From the NCBI RefSeq assembly GCF_030936135.1, contig NC_082594.1, positions 125,712,668-125,776,667 of the forward strand: a stretch of DNA of 64,000 nt, read 5' to 3'. The position numbers and the translations under genes were made by a program. This stretch comes from Gavia stellata. Taxonomy: Eukaryota > Chordata > Aves > Gaviiformes > Gaviidae. Position 1 is the stretch's first letter, and each line of letters begins with the position of its first letter. The notes below the pieces were generated by a model. It saw only the letters and a list, made by a program, of their open reading frames with translations, searched no databases and was not told the DNA's origin. This document shows, piece by piece, positions 24,544-37,490 of the stretch.

Positions 24544-24592
24544 GATCTGTTACCTGGTAACCTAGATCTGTTACCTATGGTGATCTGTTACC
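24544..24592. repeat. Three copies of an 11-base motif
   Basis: GATCTGTTACC occurs at 24544-24554, 24565-24575 and 24582-24592, with short GGTAACC/TATG spacers of uneven length. This is an imperfect local duplication. Confidence 0.7.
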
Positions 24593-25119
24593 CACCTGGA
24601 AGACAATTAAACTGCTTTAATGCTTGGAGTGTGTCTAACCCAAAACATGCTACGAGGAGAAGTTTCAGTTCCCCATTCTTCCTGTGTGTACATCACAGGT
24701 TATACAGGATCTTTGGATATGGATGTCAAGGATATTTGAGTAAGATACACACAACATCAAACAAATTTTGCTTCAGAGGAAAGTTCAAGAGTTGCACTTT
24801 AAAAAAAAAAAGCCCCAAGGAGGAAAAAAAACAGTACTCCTCAACATGGTCCTCATTAAAGGCTTGCGATAACAACGTCTGCTGGAGAAACAAAAGTCAC
24901 ATGCCAGTTAACTATAGCTATGTGACACTTCAATCAAGCCTTCCGTGAAACAACTGTTGATTCCAGTAACAAATAGCTGTCTGGAAGCTGACAATAGCAC
25001 TAGGCTTTCAAGTATTTTAAGGAAAATTTGGGCATATTAGGAAAAATTATTGTGGCTATGAAACTTTGGGAAACACTTTAGCAAGAAACAGCTCAGATCT
25101 AAAAAAGCTAAAGTTTGCT

Positions 25120-25560
25120 ATTTCATATTCTGTTTATTTCCTATCCATCAAACTCTTTGTTCAAACTGTTCCATCCTCCAACAGGTCCAAAAATGCTGCT
25201 TCTTATGAAACTTTCCCAAGTTTTCCCTTGACCCATCTTCCTCACCAAACCCACTTTTCTTTTTTTTTTCTTTTTTTCTCCTTCCTTTAAAAGCAGCTGT
25301 TGCCTCCTGACCTATCATTTGTCCTAAGCTCTCATTTCTACTTCACAACTTCGTAACAGAAGACCTCATGTTTCTTCTCTCGGACCCTCACTAACATTGG
25401 CAAAAGCTCCTACTGTTGCAGTACGCAATCTCCTACTCTTCCTTCAATTTTTCAACGCAGGTTGCTACGCATTCTTCTGCCCTCCTGAAACTCATCAGTC
25501 CATCTTGCACAAAAAGGGACTCATTCTGTTCTGCCTGGGATTGCATCAGATCAGAAGTAC
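25120..25560. repeat. Pyrimidine-rich tract, possible L2-like LINE remnant
   Basis: Shares the word pattern CAAAAATGCTGCT and flanking CCAAGTTTTCC/CTTCCTCACCAAA-type sequence with the tract at 61044-61700. Both recall the inverse 3' region of L2 LINEs. Similarity is low and the call tentative. Confidence 0.25.
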
Positions 25561-28500
25561 ACAGAAGTAGGTCCTCCAGCACTTTACATTGTTAGCAGCT
25601 GATTCTTAAGAATCTAAATAAGCCTTTCTTGCCATCAGTCAACAAACAGGATGAGAGGGAAAGCAGTCTCTGCTTATAGTCACATAGCCAAAAATGGATC
25701 ACAATTGTCAATTCCGAAGTTTTACTATTCTGTCGCTTCCTTACTACACCACTGAGGAACCCTCAGGGAACAAGGCCTCTGTAAATGATGGAGATACAAA
25801 GAGCTGTATGGATCATATATAGGTGTCCTTGTGCATGTATGGTTGGAAATCTTGGGAACATTTCAGGGAATAAGGAAGAGAGTTCCTTACAGAACTTATT
25901 CTTCATAGCACATATATTAATATACACTGTTCTGCTCCACAACAGGAAGCTTGCCAAGCGTTTTATTTATAGGGCCTCATCTGCAACAACAGAGAAATAC
26001 AAATATAATAGTGGGGGTTTGGGTTGGTTCCCCCACACCCCTCCACCCCCTTTTAAACCTCTTTTTCCTAAGCTTTCTGCTGAGTCTAGTTTCCAGAGCA
26101 TGTGTTTTGTGTACTGGTTTTTAAAAACTTTTTGAAAGGCGTTGAGAGTGGGATGATGGAGGAGTTAAGAGCAGCTACAGCTCTACCATATGCACGAGAG
26201 GAGAGTAACATGTGTGCGCTGGAACTTCATGTGCCTGTGTACATGGGGATGCCACCAACTCGCACCTCACATGAAGAATACACTCTGCTGCAAAAAAACC
26301 CCCAGGGTTGCTGTACCTCCTCTTTGGTCTTATTCAGCAGGCTGTTTGATCCCACCTTACAGGCTGGGCTTTGATCTACAGGTAGCCCTTTGAAGATCCT
26401 TGTCCTACACAAGATACAAGTGCATATATTTCATGTTTCTCTTGATCATGTAACTGTGCCCGGTGCAACGCCACCTGCACGAAGCACTTAGCACACTCTA
26501 AAATCTTTCTATTTCTATACAAGTGAAGGGAAACAAAAATGTCACCAATGCCAGTAAAATGTCAAAATCAGACTGAAAAATTATAAACATACTCATGAGC
26601 AAAGCTCATTAACTGCTTTTCCTTCCAATAGCTGTTTTTTCATGGGTTCGATGGGAAGTTATATAGAACAGTAACATGTATTCCAGCCAAAACTGCCGAT
26701 TTCAAGAAAATTTGGCCAGGTTTTTTAAAGCATCTGCCCTGAATACCTAATTCGGTATCTAGAAAGGCTGAAAGGCCACTGCTATTAAACATTTCATGCT
26801 TTGCTGGTGTTCAAATGGCATTCAAGGAAAAGCCAAAGAGGTGACCACTGACTCTGCGCAGCAACCATTCCCTCCCTCCTCAGCGAGAAACAGCACGAAC
26901 TCTGAACGGACCAAAAACACACAAAGGAACTTTTACAGCCTAAAACTTTTTTCTACTTGATCATGAACTAGAACAAGGGAACCTTGAAAATTTGTTACTG
27001 GTTCTCTTGAGCAAAGCAGAATAAAAATAGGAGTTTGTGATCAAACCCTCTCCTACCCACAGTGTGCTCCCAGGGCAGGTTCGTTCTTTTAGGTTTGCTT
27101 TCAGGCCAGCAGCGTTCAGAGGACTTCTTGGGCTGCAACAAACTTTGCACAGTCCCTTCTAAGTCCCCAGTAAAACATCTTGTTTTCTTTCTCTATCCGA
27201 GCCCTGACTGCACGTCTGCTCCTTGCTCTTCTTGGCATTCCTCATTCATCACTCTTTCTGAAGGCTTTATGTTGACTTGGTCTTCCCACCTCTGCTTTCC
27301 CCACCCTGCACTCAGGAAGCTTTTTTCTTCTGCAGTTCTCCATGCTCCACTGCTGTCATGAAAGAGATGGTCCCTCCTTCCCCTTGAGGGTTCCAACTGA
27401 TCCAGAAGGCAGCAGCCAGCCTCAGGCAAACAAGTAAGTGCCTTTCTCCTTTTAAGGACCAGCTACGGCCTTGTCAAGTGAACAATGTTCACACATTAAC
27501 TGTGAACAAATGAAATAATGTAAATTCCACCACTCACCGTGGAATTCATCTGGCTGAACATGGGAAAGCTGACTACCTCATCCAAGCGAGGCACCTGAGC
27601 TTCCTCTGTAGTGAGCGGAGGGTGGTAAGCCCTTTCAGGAAAAAAAAAAAGATGACTCTTTTGCAGTACAACAGCTATGTATGCTAGATAGGATAAGTGC
27701 CTCTCTCTTCTCTTTCCATCATCACAGCTCTTCAGTTGGTTTTTATTTTCAGGGGATTTTAGCACCAGTCATATCACACACTGCTGGTTGCAGCAGGGAG
27801 CTGTACAAAATACTCATTCCTACACAAGCCATCAGCAAGAGGTAAAATGATAAAAGCAGCACAGTCTCTGTCATGCAGAATACAATACTAGACAAGCATC
27901 TCCTGTAACAATTATTCAAGCTAAACACCTTAACGTTATTGTTACTGTGGGAACAACCTCAGCTAATCAGTCTGATATATCCTTCACAGAAGTTCCTATC
28001 CAAAGACAAAGGCTTAACTGTCAAAATGAAATCTGTGGTCACAGATGGTCTTGTGCAGGATGTCACAAGGGCTAGCTTGCCTCCGCTTGCTCTGCACGTT
28101 TCCTTTGCAGCCCATACTCCTTCCAAACTCTAGCCAACCGCTTCTGATGTGTGTGCTTCAGCTCTGACCTGGTTTATGTTCCCCAGTTTCATGCGACGAG
28201 CCACCTTGCATTCAACATCAGCTGCTGCAGAACACAACAATTTTCTACTCCTGCATCAATTTGAGGTCCATTTAATAATCCCTAAATGCAGTGTTAAGCC
28301 TTCTGTCTATATTATAGAGAGAAAAATCTACATAAGATGGTGCTGTTGCCACTGCAAATTCTTTAACTGGGGAAGAGCACGTTTTGCCCTGAAACCTGGG
28401 GCTTGCCTGTTGAAAGGTACTTCAGAAAGTTTCTAAATACAAAACCAGGTCAGCGTTTAAGAGAATGCAATAGGTTTCCCTCAGCTTACATTTCACAAAC

Positions 28501-30734
28501 CAATCCAGAACAGAAGTCTCTTGCTGACAGTGACACATCTTCTCTTTCTTTGCGTTCCACATGAGCTGCAGCAACGTCATGTACAAATACGGAGTCAGTA
28601 TCAACAGCCTTATGCACACTTCCAAGGGAGTCAGTGTTATCAGAAAGTCTTTTGTACTTGCCACGTATCGCAAAAAAATAATCAAACCAAAACAACCTCC
28701 TCCAAACACACACACACACTGAACACCCCTCATCTCATAATCTTTATCACAAAACAAACTGATACACAGGTTCTCAAGAGTAAGGAAAGGTTGCATTAAA
28801 AGTCTTTATAATATTTAGCCTAATCTTCTACCCCTTGAGCACTGTGCATTTGACCTAGACATTCAGGTTGTCTTCTCCTGACTGATGGCAAAATATTTAT
28901 GCCTCCAATTACTTACTGGCCATCCTGACAAGTTTCTCATATCTTTAACTGAGCCAAATCTGCGTTCATACAGTTATGTACTTGAAACAGTGTGGTTGTA
29001 AAGGTTTGTTCAGTAAATTAAATGATCTGATCCAGGCAACAGCAGTCAAATTTTCAATTGCAAGGCTGTAAAAAGCGCATCTGAGGCTCACCTCCTTCCA
29101 GAAATCAAATAGTTTTGCAACAGTAGCAGCAAGTAAACAAAACGTAGTTTATTTTGTTACAAAAGTCTACTCTGGTCTGAGAAAAAAATAAATAAAAAAA
29201 TAAAAAATCCATCTGCTTTTCAGTTTATTTTAAAGTCAGCCCACCTCTGAACTACCAGTCTGAAGCCCTGTATCTTTTGGAAGTTTTGTTAAGGGACCTA
29301 AAATTATCTTCCGTACTCCAGCGCTGGCAGTTTTTCAGAAGCTCACAAGTCTGTAGAAGTTGTTACACTGTCTCCTTCTCACCCTCCATCCCCTGAGGCA
29401 CTTTGATTCTCTCTGCTTCACTCCCACAGGTTCCCTACCACTCCTCCTCTCTGGCAGCCCAAAGGTGCTGCACCAACTCTCTGCAGATTCTCTGCTGTGG
29501 GCAGCAAACGTGGCACATTTGCCAGCCTGAGACAGCGTTTTCACTCGTCTTGGCGCTTCTGGTTGATGTTTAGGCAATTCTAACGATAACTGGCCTGCTC
29601 AGAAACTTACTTACTGTTGTATTTGTGTGCCTATCTGCCATTGCCAGTGAGCTGAATTTAGGTAAGAGCAAGCAGCCACGCCTCTGAGTTAAGTGTAAGC
29701 TAGATTGGATGGTGAAGTCTTGGGGATAACTGACACACGAAATGAAATTTGGTCACAAAATAGGAATAAAGATAAAATATCTAGCTATCTTGTTGTATTA
29801 TCTGGGTGCAATAAGGGATATTTACATTACTTGACAAGTCGGAAGAAGGAAGCATTTAACAACTGAAAAGCAACTAGCCCCACAAGACATCAGAAAACAC
29901 AGTAAAACTGTAAATTTGATTATTAGTTGCTTTACTTTAAGCTATAAAGGTGAAATACCGGTCCTACTGATGCTTTTCCAGTGCCTTCGAGGCATCCAGA
30001 ATTTCATCCATTTATTAATTCACCTGTAAAACAATGATAAAAAAATACTAGGCTGCAAGGGATATTTTGGGATGTCATTAATTCATGTTAGCAAAATATC
30101 TGGAGACCCTCCAGCGAAAGTCACTATGAAGTTGCAAGACATTATTTTTAGTCTGCAGGTATCTCGGCTGAGTTTTCCCCTGTACAAAAAAGAATAATTA
30201 TAAATTTTCCTCTGCAATTTTCGAGATGGAATTTTACATTTGCAAAACCAGTCCTGATATAATGAGCTTTACACTTTGCAAAGCAGAAAAAAACGCTTCA
30301 AAATTCTACCGAGACTTCCCTAGCTGAACCAACTTTGGACCATCCACTTCAACAGAAGACGCAGATGGGCTGAAAGATAAAACTCGCAGGTCTGCTGCAA
30401 ACCCCAGAGAGCCTTCTCATTCAGGGCTTAGCATGGGAGAGAGCTTTCCCTTCCCCTCTGTGCCCTCAAGCCTTTCCAATCCAACACCAAGCTTTTCCTT
30501 GGAGGCACAGTGCTGCCATCTCTTCCCACACAGTTGTGAACAGCCCTGTTCTGATGGAAGGAATCACTCCTTATTTGTGTCACAACTGTTTTTTAAAAGC
30601 CCCTGCTGTGTTCAGGACTAGCTGTACTAGTCAGTGTTCCTACACATACTAATAGATGGTTCCTGGCCTGGAAAACTTATAGGAAGAGACACGAAGAACA
30701 GAAAATAGGAGCAGAAAGGACCCCATTTTTTGGA

Positions 30735-30850
30735 GTGGGAAATGAAGACAGGGAGACAGTAATTTCCCAGGAGCACAAAAAACCATATTTCACGAGGATC
30801 ACAAGTTCAACGTTTAACTTTTAGCTCAGATCTTTTGATTCCCAGACCAG
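30735..30850 (+). repeat. Possible MIR-like SINE remnant
   Basis: GGGAAATGAAGACAGGGAGA followed by AATTTCCCAGGAGCACA and a GATTCCCAGACCAGTTCCTC-like end follow the order of the MIR core (GGAAACTGAGG ... CCCAAGGTCACA ... GAACCCAG). Eroded. Confidence 0.35.
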
Positions 30851-33828
30851 TTCCTCAACTATTCTCTCTCCCTGATTTAATGCTGCTTTAATTCCTGTGT
30901 AGCACTCTGACGATAAGCCACATTCTGCAAAACTCGGGCCATGCCAGGTCACTTACAGGAACTTGAGAGCTGCCACGGGAACATGAAGAACTACGGCTCA
31001 CCCATCTTCCACCCTGACCTCGTTCTAGTCCCTTGATCTGGGAGGTCAAGGGACACAGAGAAAGGGAAAACTTCTTAGTAGGAGTGTCCAAGGGAAGTCC
31101 CCATGTGCACATCGGATGCAGTCTATCATACTGTAGGCAAAAGAAGCTGCTAAAAATTCTGCTCAGGTGGCCCTGCAGTAGAAAAGAGAATGTGAGCCTA
31201 AACCAAACAGAGCAGCAAGCAGCATCCCAAATTACTCAGCAGGTTCTCAGCATTTGAATTCATCATTTTATATCCAGTTTTTCAAATGCCTTTGTTCAGT
31301 TAATAGTGTCCACAGACAATGAGACCAGTGGTACAGAATAAAAACTATTACTGCAGCTGTTCTTGTGGCTATCAGCAATTGCAGAGAGGATTTAAAATAA
31401 GTAAGAATAATACCCATCATCATCAGAAATGCAAAACCAGACTACCTACTTCTTTTTGTTACAGAAGGGAATGCCTAGGCCATGGTATTTCTTTTGCCCC
31501 ACTTTGAAGCCTTCAATAATGTAGCTCAAGCAGAAAATGACTGCAGATACACTCTGGCCACAGCACGTACTTCTTGCATTACTACAAAGGCATGCAAAGC
31601 ACCTAGGGAATTTCAGTCCATACACACCCTGTTGCAATGTCCAGTACAAGGATACCACCTATGCCACCTAGAAAGCCAACTGATCCCTCTTAGGGGAAAC
31701 CCACTTGAGAAACTGATAGATCTCCTTCCAGCAGTGATCACTTTCCCTCAGATCAATCTCTTGTGTACCAATTTATCATCAAGAATACGTAAGATACACT
31801 GTGACCTGCAGCTCCTTTTCTGTTTGGTTATTATTAGCTCTAGCACCAATTCATTAACGAAGCAGAGCCTGAATAAGCAGTCCTCTGGGATAAGAGTTTG
31901 ATCATCCTCTTCACCTGTTTATTCCAAGGGATCGTAAAAAAAGGAAAGTCACGCGCATCCAAGAATTGACTACTCATAAGCTGCCAACTGAAAGACACGA
32001 AACCTTTTGGGACAGCTACAGTCAACTTCAGGACACTCAAGATCACAACATCATCACGGTTATATGGAAAAGTGTTCTACTGCCTTTTTTCCACACGTTT
32101 ATAACTTCCTTTATTGCACATTTTCAACAAGCACCTTTGTGTGCTGACTCTTGCTAACTGCCTTCTATCGTGCTCTAGAAAAAGCCCTTGCAGCCCGTTC
32201 TACCAAGTTCTACCTTGGCTTATTATTTTCTTAATAGTTTTTTACTGGAGGTATCATTTGTATTACTTCATAACTTGAAGTATACGTAGCAGCACTACAT
32301 AACCACTATGTTCCAACCAGAAGTCAGGAAGAATTCAAGTGAAGGACAAGGCTATCTATAGTCAACAAAAGCCTGAGTCAGGCATGTTAAGCAAATGCTT
32401 TTAATCTATTCAAATCACAGATTCTGCAAACACACAAGGTCACTGTGACCAGGATGCTAAGAAACTGGAGAAGGAGAAAAGGCTGTTTAGTGCCATAACA
32501 GTATCATTTTCTTTCTCAGACAGAGTGACCTCAGCACTTCCCGTATCTTCTGGAAACACTGCTCCCTTTTTCCAAGGAAGGACTGAGGTTATACAGAATT
32601 TGTTTTTTGCTTGAATGCTTCCTTTCAGGGGTTAACTTTTACCTATTCAAAAACCTCACTGCCCAATGTAAAAGAGTGATTTGCTGTCTGCTGTAACCAA
32701 ACAGAACACAAGGGAAGCAAAGAAAACAACCACAAAGACTGAAATTAACCCAGAACCATCATACTCTCGAAAAGGCTCTTACCTTGTGCTTTTATGGACT
32801 GACTATATTATTGAATCTATTCTCAGAAACCTCAGCAGCTACAGCAGAACTGTGATAGAACAGTCCAAAGGAGAACTGGGAAAAAAACCACCCAAATTAA
32901 AAAGAAAGGGAGTCACCAAGGACGGTAGACCTCCTGTGATCGCAGGAGGAGACTACAACCTGGGAATTCTTATGACCAGCTCTGTGTCTTACTGACAAAG
33001 ACTATATTTTCACAAGTGGGAAGAATACTTTGATTTTTAAAAAGTGTTAAAACCTTCCCATAGGTGAGGTAAATTGCATTTTAGTCCAGTGTAGCTGGGA
33101 GAAACAAGCCCTAGAGAGAACCCTGCGGATTACCTTTGATCAGCCTACCAGTGTAAAATTACATTGTGTATTTGTCTATACCAGGCTGGTATCACACGAT
33201 CACCTGGTATGTTAGAAGCCTACCTCTTTTTCCACAGTAGTGAGAAACAAAACTTTTCTCCTTAATCCATCTAAGATATGTAAGCAGAGTTACAATAAGG
33301 ATATGGTATTTTGAAATGTATTAGATAGCATTATTTAAAAAAACAAACAAGGAAATGATAAAAGAAACTAGGCAAGCAAGCATTTTAAAAACTTTGTCTG
33401 GTCACCTTTTAAATAAAATATGATTGATCTATATGAGATACGAAATCTGTAACACCACTCCCTAAAACATGGCATATATTCAAAGCTTGGAGAGAACCTA
33501 AACAGGAAGATGCAGTACAAACAGGACATGGAAGCATTCCTTTTGCAAAACCAGCCCTGCAGATGGACAGTTACAATCAAAACCCTGCACAATCTGAAAA
33601 AAAACACCTTCTTAAGGCTGAATAGACAAATTTATGTAACTCACAGCATTTATAAGAATCTTGTGTTCCTCATAGATGCTTAAAATATCACTTTTTTAGT
33701 AACACCCACCTACTACTTTGGGATGCACTCGGTCTGAATGCAAAGGGAGCCTTTATGATCCCTAAGCCAGTCTTTCAGGCTTCTTTCATACCTACCTATA
33801 GATACAATTAATCTTTGTGATTTCAGGT

Positions 33829-33967
33829 CACAGAATCACAGAATCACTGCAGTTGGAAAAGATCTGTAAGATCATCAAGTCCAACCATCAACTAACACCA
33901 CCATGCCCACTAAACCATGTCCCACAATGCCACGTCCACACGTTCCTTGAACACCTCCAGTGATGGA
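33829..33967 (-). mobile_element. CR1 LINE, 3' fragment (copy 1)
   Basis: Starts on the plus strand with two CACAGAAT octamers, the inverse of the ATTCTGTG repeat that ends CR1 elements, so the insertion is on the minus strand. It continues AAGATCATCAAGTCCAACC and CACACGTTCCTTGAACACC, the standard avian CR1 tail. It is about 139 bp and heavily 5'-truncated. It differs from the copy at 34635 at roughly eight positions over the shared 130 bp. Confidence 0.93.
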
Positions 33968-34634
33968 GCCAGATTAGGCTAAATGTCTTCATGTGTCTGC
34001 AGAGCTGAACGGTACAAAGTCCTTGACCAAGAAATTGAGTTTTCTTAAAAAGTAAATATTCTAAGTGTGGCTTAAACCCTTACAAAAAAGGCTAACCCTG
34101 TGATGCTTTGCAGGGAAGGGCCTAAAAACCTAGCTCCAGGATACCCTGGCATGTTATCCATTCTGGGGAGTAGCTAGGAGGTCTCTATGGCAGCGCAGCA
34201 AGTCAAGGAAGATCAGTAACCAGTGCTTTTAATGCCTGTGGCACATCCCTGCTTTCCTTCAGTCTCTCGGCTCACGTTCAGCTTCTCTCCTGTTGCTAAA
34301 ATAGGGCAAGCTAGTCCAGCCTGGAACCAGGTGTGAGGAGCCCAGGAAGAATCAATTCAAAGCCAGAGACAGCCCAACACAAGGGAAGGATGGGAACGCA
34401 GATGGGAACCCTGAGGCTTCTGAAGTTGATGCTATTTTCCAGGAGGGCATAGAGAATCTTTCACAAAATGTTGATAACTTCCTGAAAATGTCCAGAAATT
34501 GCAGTTAAGAAGGTGCCTTGCCATCAGGGGATACTAAAATATCATAGAGACAGGTAGCAGAGGAAACTACAGAAAAAACCCTACCTAGACTAGAGGGGCT
34601 TTGGTAGCCAACTGAGGGAAAAAAAAAAGGCATT

Positions 34635-34812
34635 CACAGAATCACTACGGTTGGAAAAGACCTGTAAGATCATCAAGTCCAACCATCAACCAACACAACC
34701 ATGCCCATTAAACCATGTCCCACAATGCCTCGTCCACACGTTCCTTGAACACCTCCAGGGATGGTGACTCCACCACTTCCCTGGGCAACTTATTCCAGTG
34801 TCTCACCAACTG
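34635..34812 (-). mobile_element. CR1 LINE, 3' fragment (copy 2)
   Basis: Same family and orientation as the copy about 800 bp to the left. It extends further, through GACTCCACCACTTCCCTGGG and TTCCAGTGTCTCACCAAC, before similarity to CR1 fades. It is preceded by an A-run (about 34619-34628). The 89-codon frame at 34715-34984 is partly repeat-derived and not a gene. Confidence 0.93.
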
Positions 34813-36493
34813 GAAACAAGATGCAAATGTACTCAGTTTCAGTCCTCTCCCAGAGGTCCCCAGCACCTTCTCTGCAGAGGATGAAAGCAGCAGACTCCTC
34901 CAGTGTCATACTTCTGCGGTGGCAGTGGGCTTGATATCAAACAATGCAATATTTTTTATTATCTACTTTCCCAAATTACTGTAATTTGTGACCACTGAAT
35001 CCAAGTCCAATGACCTCACATCCAGGATTTATTTAAGCAGAAAATGTAGCACTGCTGACATGTTCAAATCTGATAGCTCTGGAGCCTCAGACAAGGAGTG
35101 GCAGATAAAAGTTTTTTATTTCAAACTGTAACCTTGCCAACATCCCTCAATCACGTTGGATTTAAAGCAGAGTTCAGTCTTGAGGGCTCTGTCAGTATTT
35201 AGTCTCCTGATGGAGACTGCCAGTCACCACTAATAACAGCAATTTTCAACACATATGCACCTACCCTTCAAGAATCAAAGTGAACCTACAAACTCCAGTT
35301 CCACATGACACTGAACAGCCATCATATGACAGCAACCTTCAGGCAATAACAAGCCACATTTAAAGCAAGCCACTTGCAAGCAAAAGGTTCCTCCACCATT
35401 ACCAGTGCTCTGATTTTTGTTCCAATCTCTCCACAAAGACGTATTTCAGTGAGGCTGAAGTCCCTCTTCCTAGCAAAGGACTTGCTGTCACCTGCAAAGG
35501 GTGGCTTGGAGAAGACAGTATGCAAGAAACAGAGCTCTAAGCAGGTCACCTCAAAACTGTAACCAGATCATGCATGCGTGCCACTACAAAGCACGCGCAC
35601 ACGCAATTAAAGCAAACGGGGCCGCAGGGGGAGGGTGTCAGGGGCTGGCAGACCTCTGCAATACCCATTCAGAAGCAAGAGAAACACATCAGGAGAACTT
35701 ACTGTGAACACTGAATGCATGCCTGTAAAAATTAATTATTGGATTCTTGACTCTAAGCTGTTCCCAGGGCTACACACAGCTTTGACAGGAAGAACAAATA
35801 GGACATTTATGTATCAATCTTGTTTCTGGTGCAGCCAGCGCAGACTCCATCTGTTTTAAAGCAGGGAAAGCAACTCACTGCCCCAGGTGCGGTGTTTGGC
35901 ACCCACACAGACACAGGCTTGTCTCTCACAACAAGCTATAACACTTTTGGAGGTGTATTTCAAACCATGCACCAACATATTGACGGTCTAAAGTGCTGGT
36001 GGCAACTCATGGTTAGGGTCACATTACAGCTGTGGGTCATTAGAACACAGCTGTCTTAACGCTTTCTTTCTTCTAGATCCAGTCTTAATAAGCCCTCTGC
36101 CCACACACAGAGGGCTGATAAAGAACGAGGCAGGAGAAGTCCGGAACCCACCGAGACTTTAGGCTTTATGAACCAGCAGTGTCAGCTCAGCAAAAGGGGG
36201 CTGCACTATTGGGAAGAACCTCCCTCCACAGACACTTACTCACTCCAAAATTACCATGTCCCCCAACTAAGAGGCCTTAACATTGTCTAGAAATCATTTT
36301 CATTAGACCTGCAGAGGCTGACGTGGAAATTAAAAACTGAAAGGACAGAGTCAGATGACTGACCCTAAATAACATCTAAGCAATTCAATCGTGTCTTTCC
36401 CATTGCAGGCTTAGACAGCAGGGTATCGTAATTGGTATCGATCGACCTGTTTGCTACTCCAGCTGATAGTAGTCTGGCGCTGAATGAAAATTT

Positions 36494-36514
36494 TTATTAT
36501 TATTATTATTATTA
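36494..36514. repeat. (TTA)n microsatellite
   Basis: About seven uninterrupted TTA/ATT units. Confidence 0.9.
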
Positions 36515-36893
36515 CACAACTCAGGCTATCTGAGCAGATAATCAATTATATAAAAATCTTTTTATCAAAGAATTAGATTGGTAAATCTTATTTCTCTTGA
36601 AGCACAATACTCTGACCAAGGCTCACTTGGCTACAGGGAGAATCCACATTGAAACAGCTATGAAAGTATTAACAGAAAATGAATATTTGGGAGCTCAAAA
36701 ATAGCCTTTAAATTTCTTTATATCTTCCGCTGAACTATTTTTTATGTGCTGTAATATGAAAACATTGTGCTGCTAATGCAGTTCTAGGAATGACCATCAA
36801 CATTTTTGGCCTCACACGCAGATATTTTTCAGTACTAGAGATTCACAGGAGGTCTACGCAAACAAAAATCTTACAGCAACAGTGCTCTTTGGC

Positions 36894-37025
36894 TCATACC
36901 GTTACCCCTATTTAACTGATGTGGTAACTGAGGCAGAAACATATCGAACTTTTTGTCCAAGGTCACACAGTGAGGTCAGGAATGGAGCTAAAGCAGACTC
37001 CAGCTCTTTCAGTTCACCGCTTTGT
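36894..37025 (+). mobile_element. MIR-like (CORE-SINE) remnant
   Basis: The order GTTACCCCTATTTAACTGAT, GGTAACTGAGGCAGAAAC, GTCCAAGGTCACACAGTGAG, GACTCCAGCTCTTTCAGTTC follows the MIR consensus (ATCCCCATTTTACAGATG ... GAAACTGAGGC ... CCAAGGTCACACAG ... TCCAGCTCTTTCC). This is the clearest of several such copies and is an ancient amniote SINE. Confidence 0.7.
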
Positions 37026-37424
37026 TTCAAACGACCTAATCTCCCTTTTAGCTCTTTGGTGGTGATGCAAAAGTACAAAAGACTGTTAATACACTGTTAC
37101 CCTTAAAATTGCAAATCCCCAATGTAAAAAGAATGTATGTTAGGATCTAAAGCAAGTATACGAAAATCCCTTTTCAGCCCATTGGATGCAGAAATATTGC
37201 AGCACGTCCTATCACTAATATCTCACAGCAGAAGGTACCTGAGTCACTTTTAGCAGACTGCCAATCCTAACTAAAAGCTCTTAAGACTACTAAAAGTTAT
37301 GCAATCAGCCAGGAACATGTAGTTGATGTAGACTCCTGGAATGACATGTTATAACCAACTTTTTCATTTGTGTATGAAGAAAGTTCAAAAGAATAGTAAA
37401 AATAAACAAATAAAAGCAATATAT

Positions 37425-37490
37425 CTAATTTCTACAGCATTTTACAAGTATCTTATGAATACTAAGTAATCACCTCAACAATCCCATGAC
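37425..37490 (-). repeat. Possible L2/MIR tail
   Basis: CATTTTACAAGTATCTTATG ... AATCACCTCAACAATCCCATGA resembles the shared L2/MIR 3' region (TTTACA ... TCATTTAATCCTCACAACAACCCTATGA). Short and diverged; the orientation is uncertain. Confidence 0.35.

Noticed and set aside
31482..31901. 139-codon plus-strand open frame
   Set aside because: No recognisable protein and no splice support; expected by chance in 18 kb of intron.
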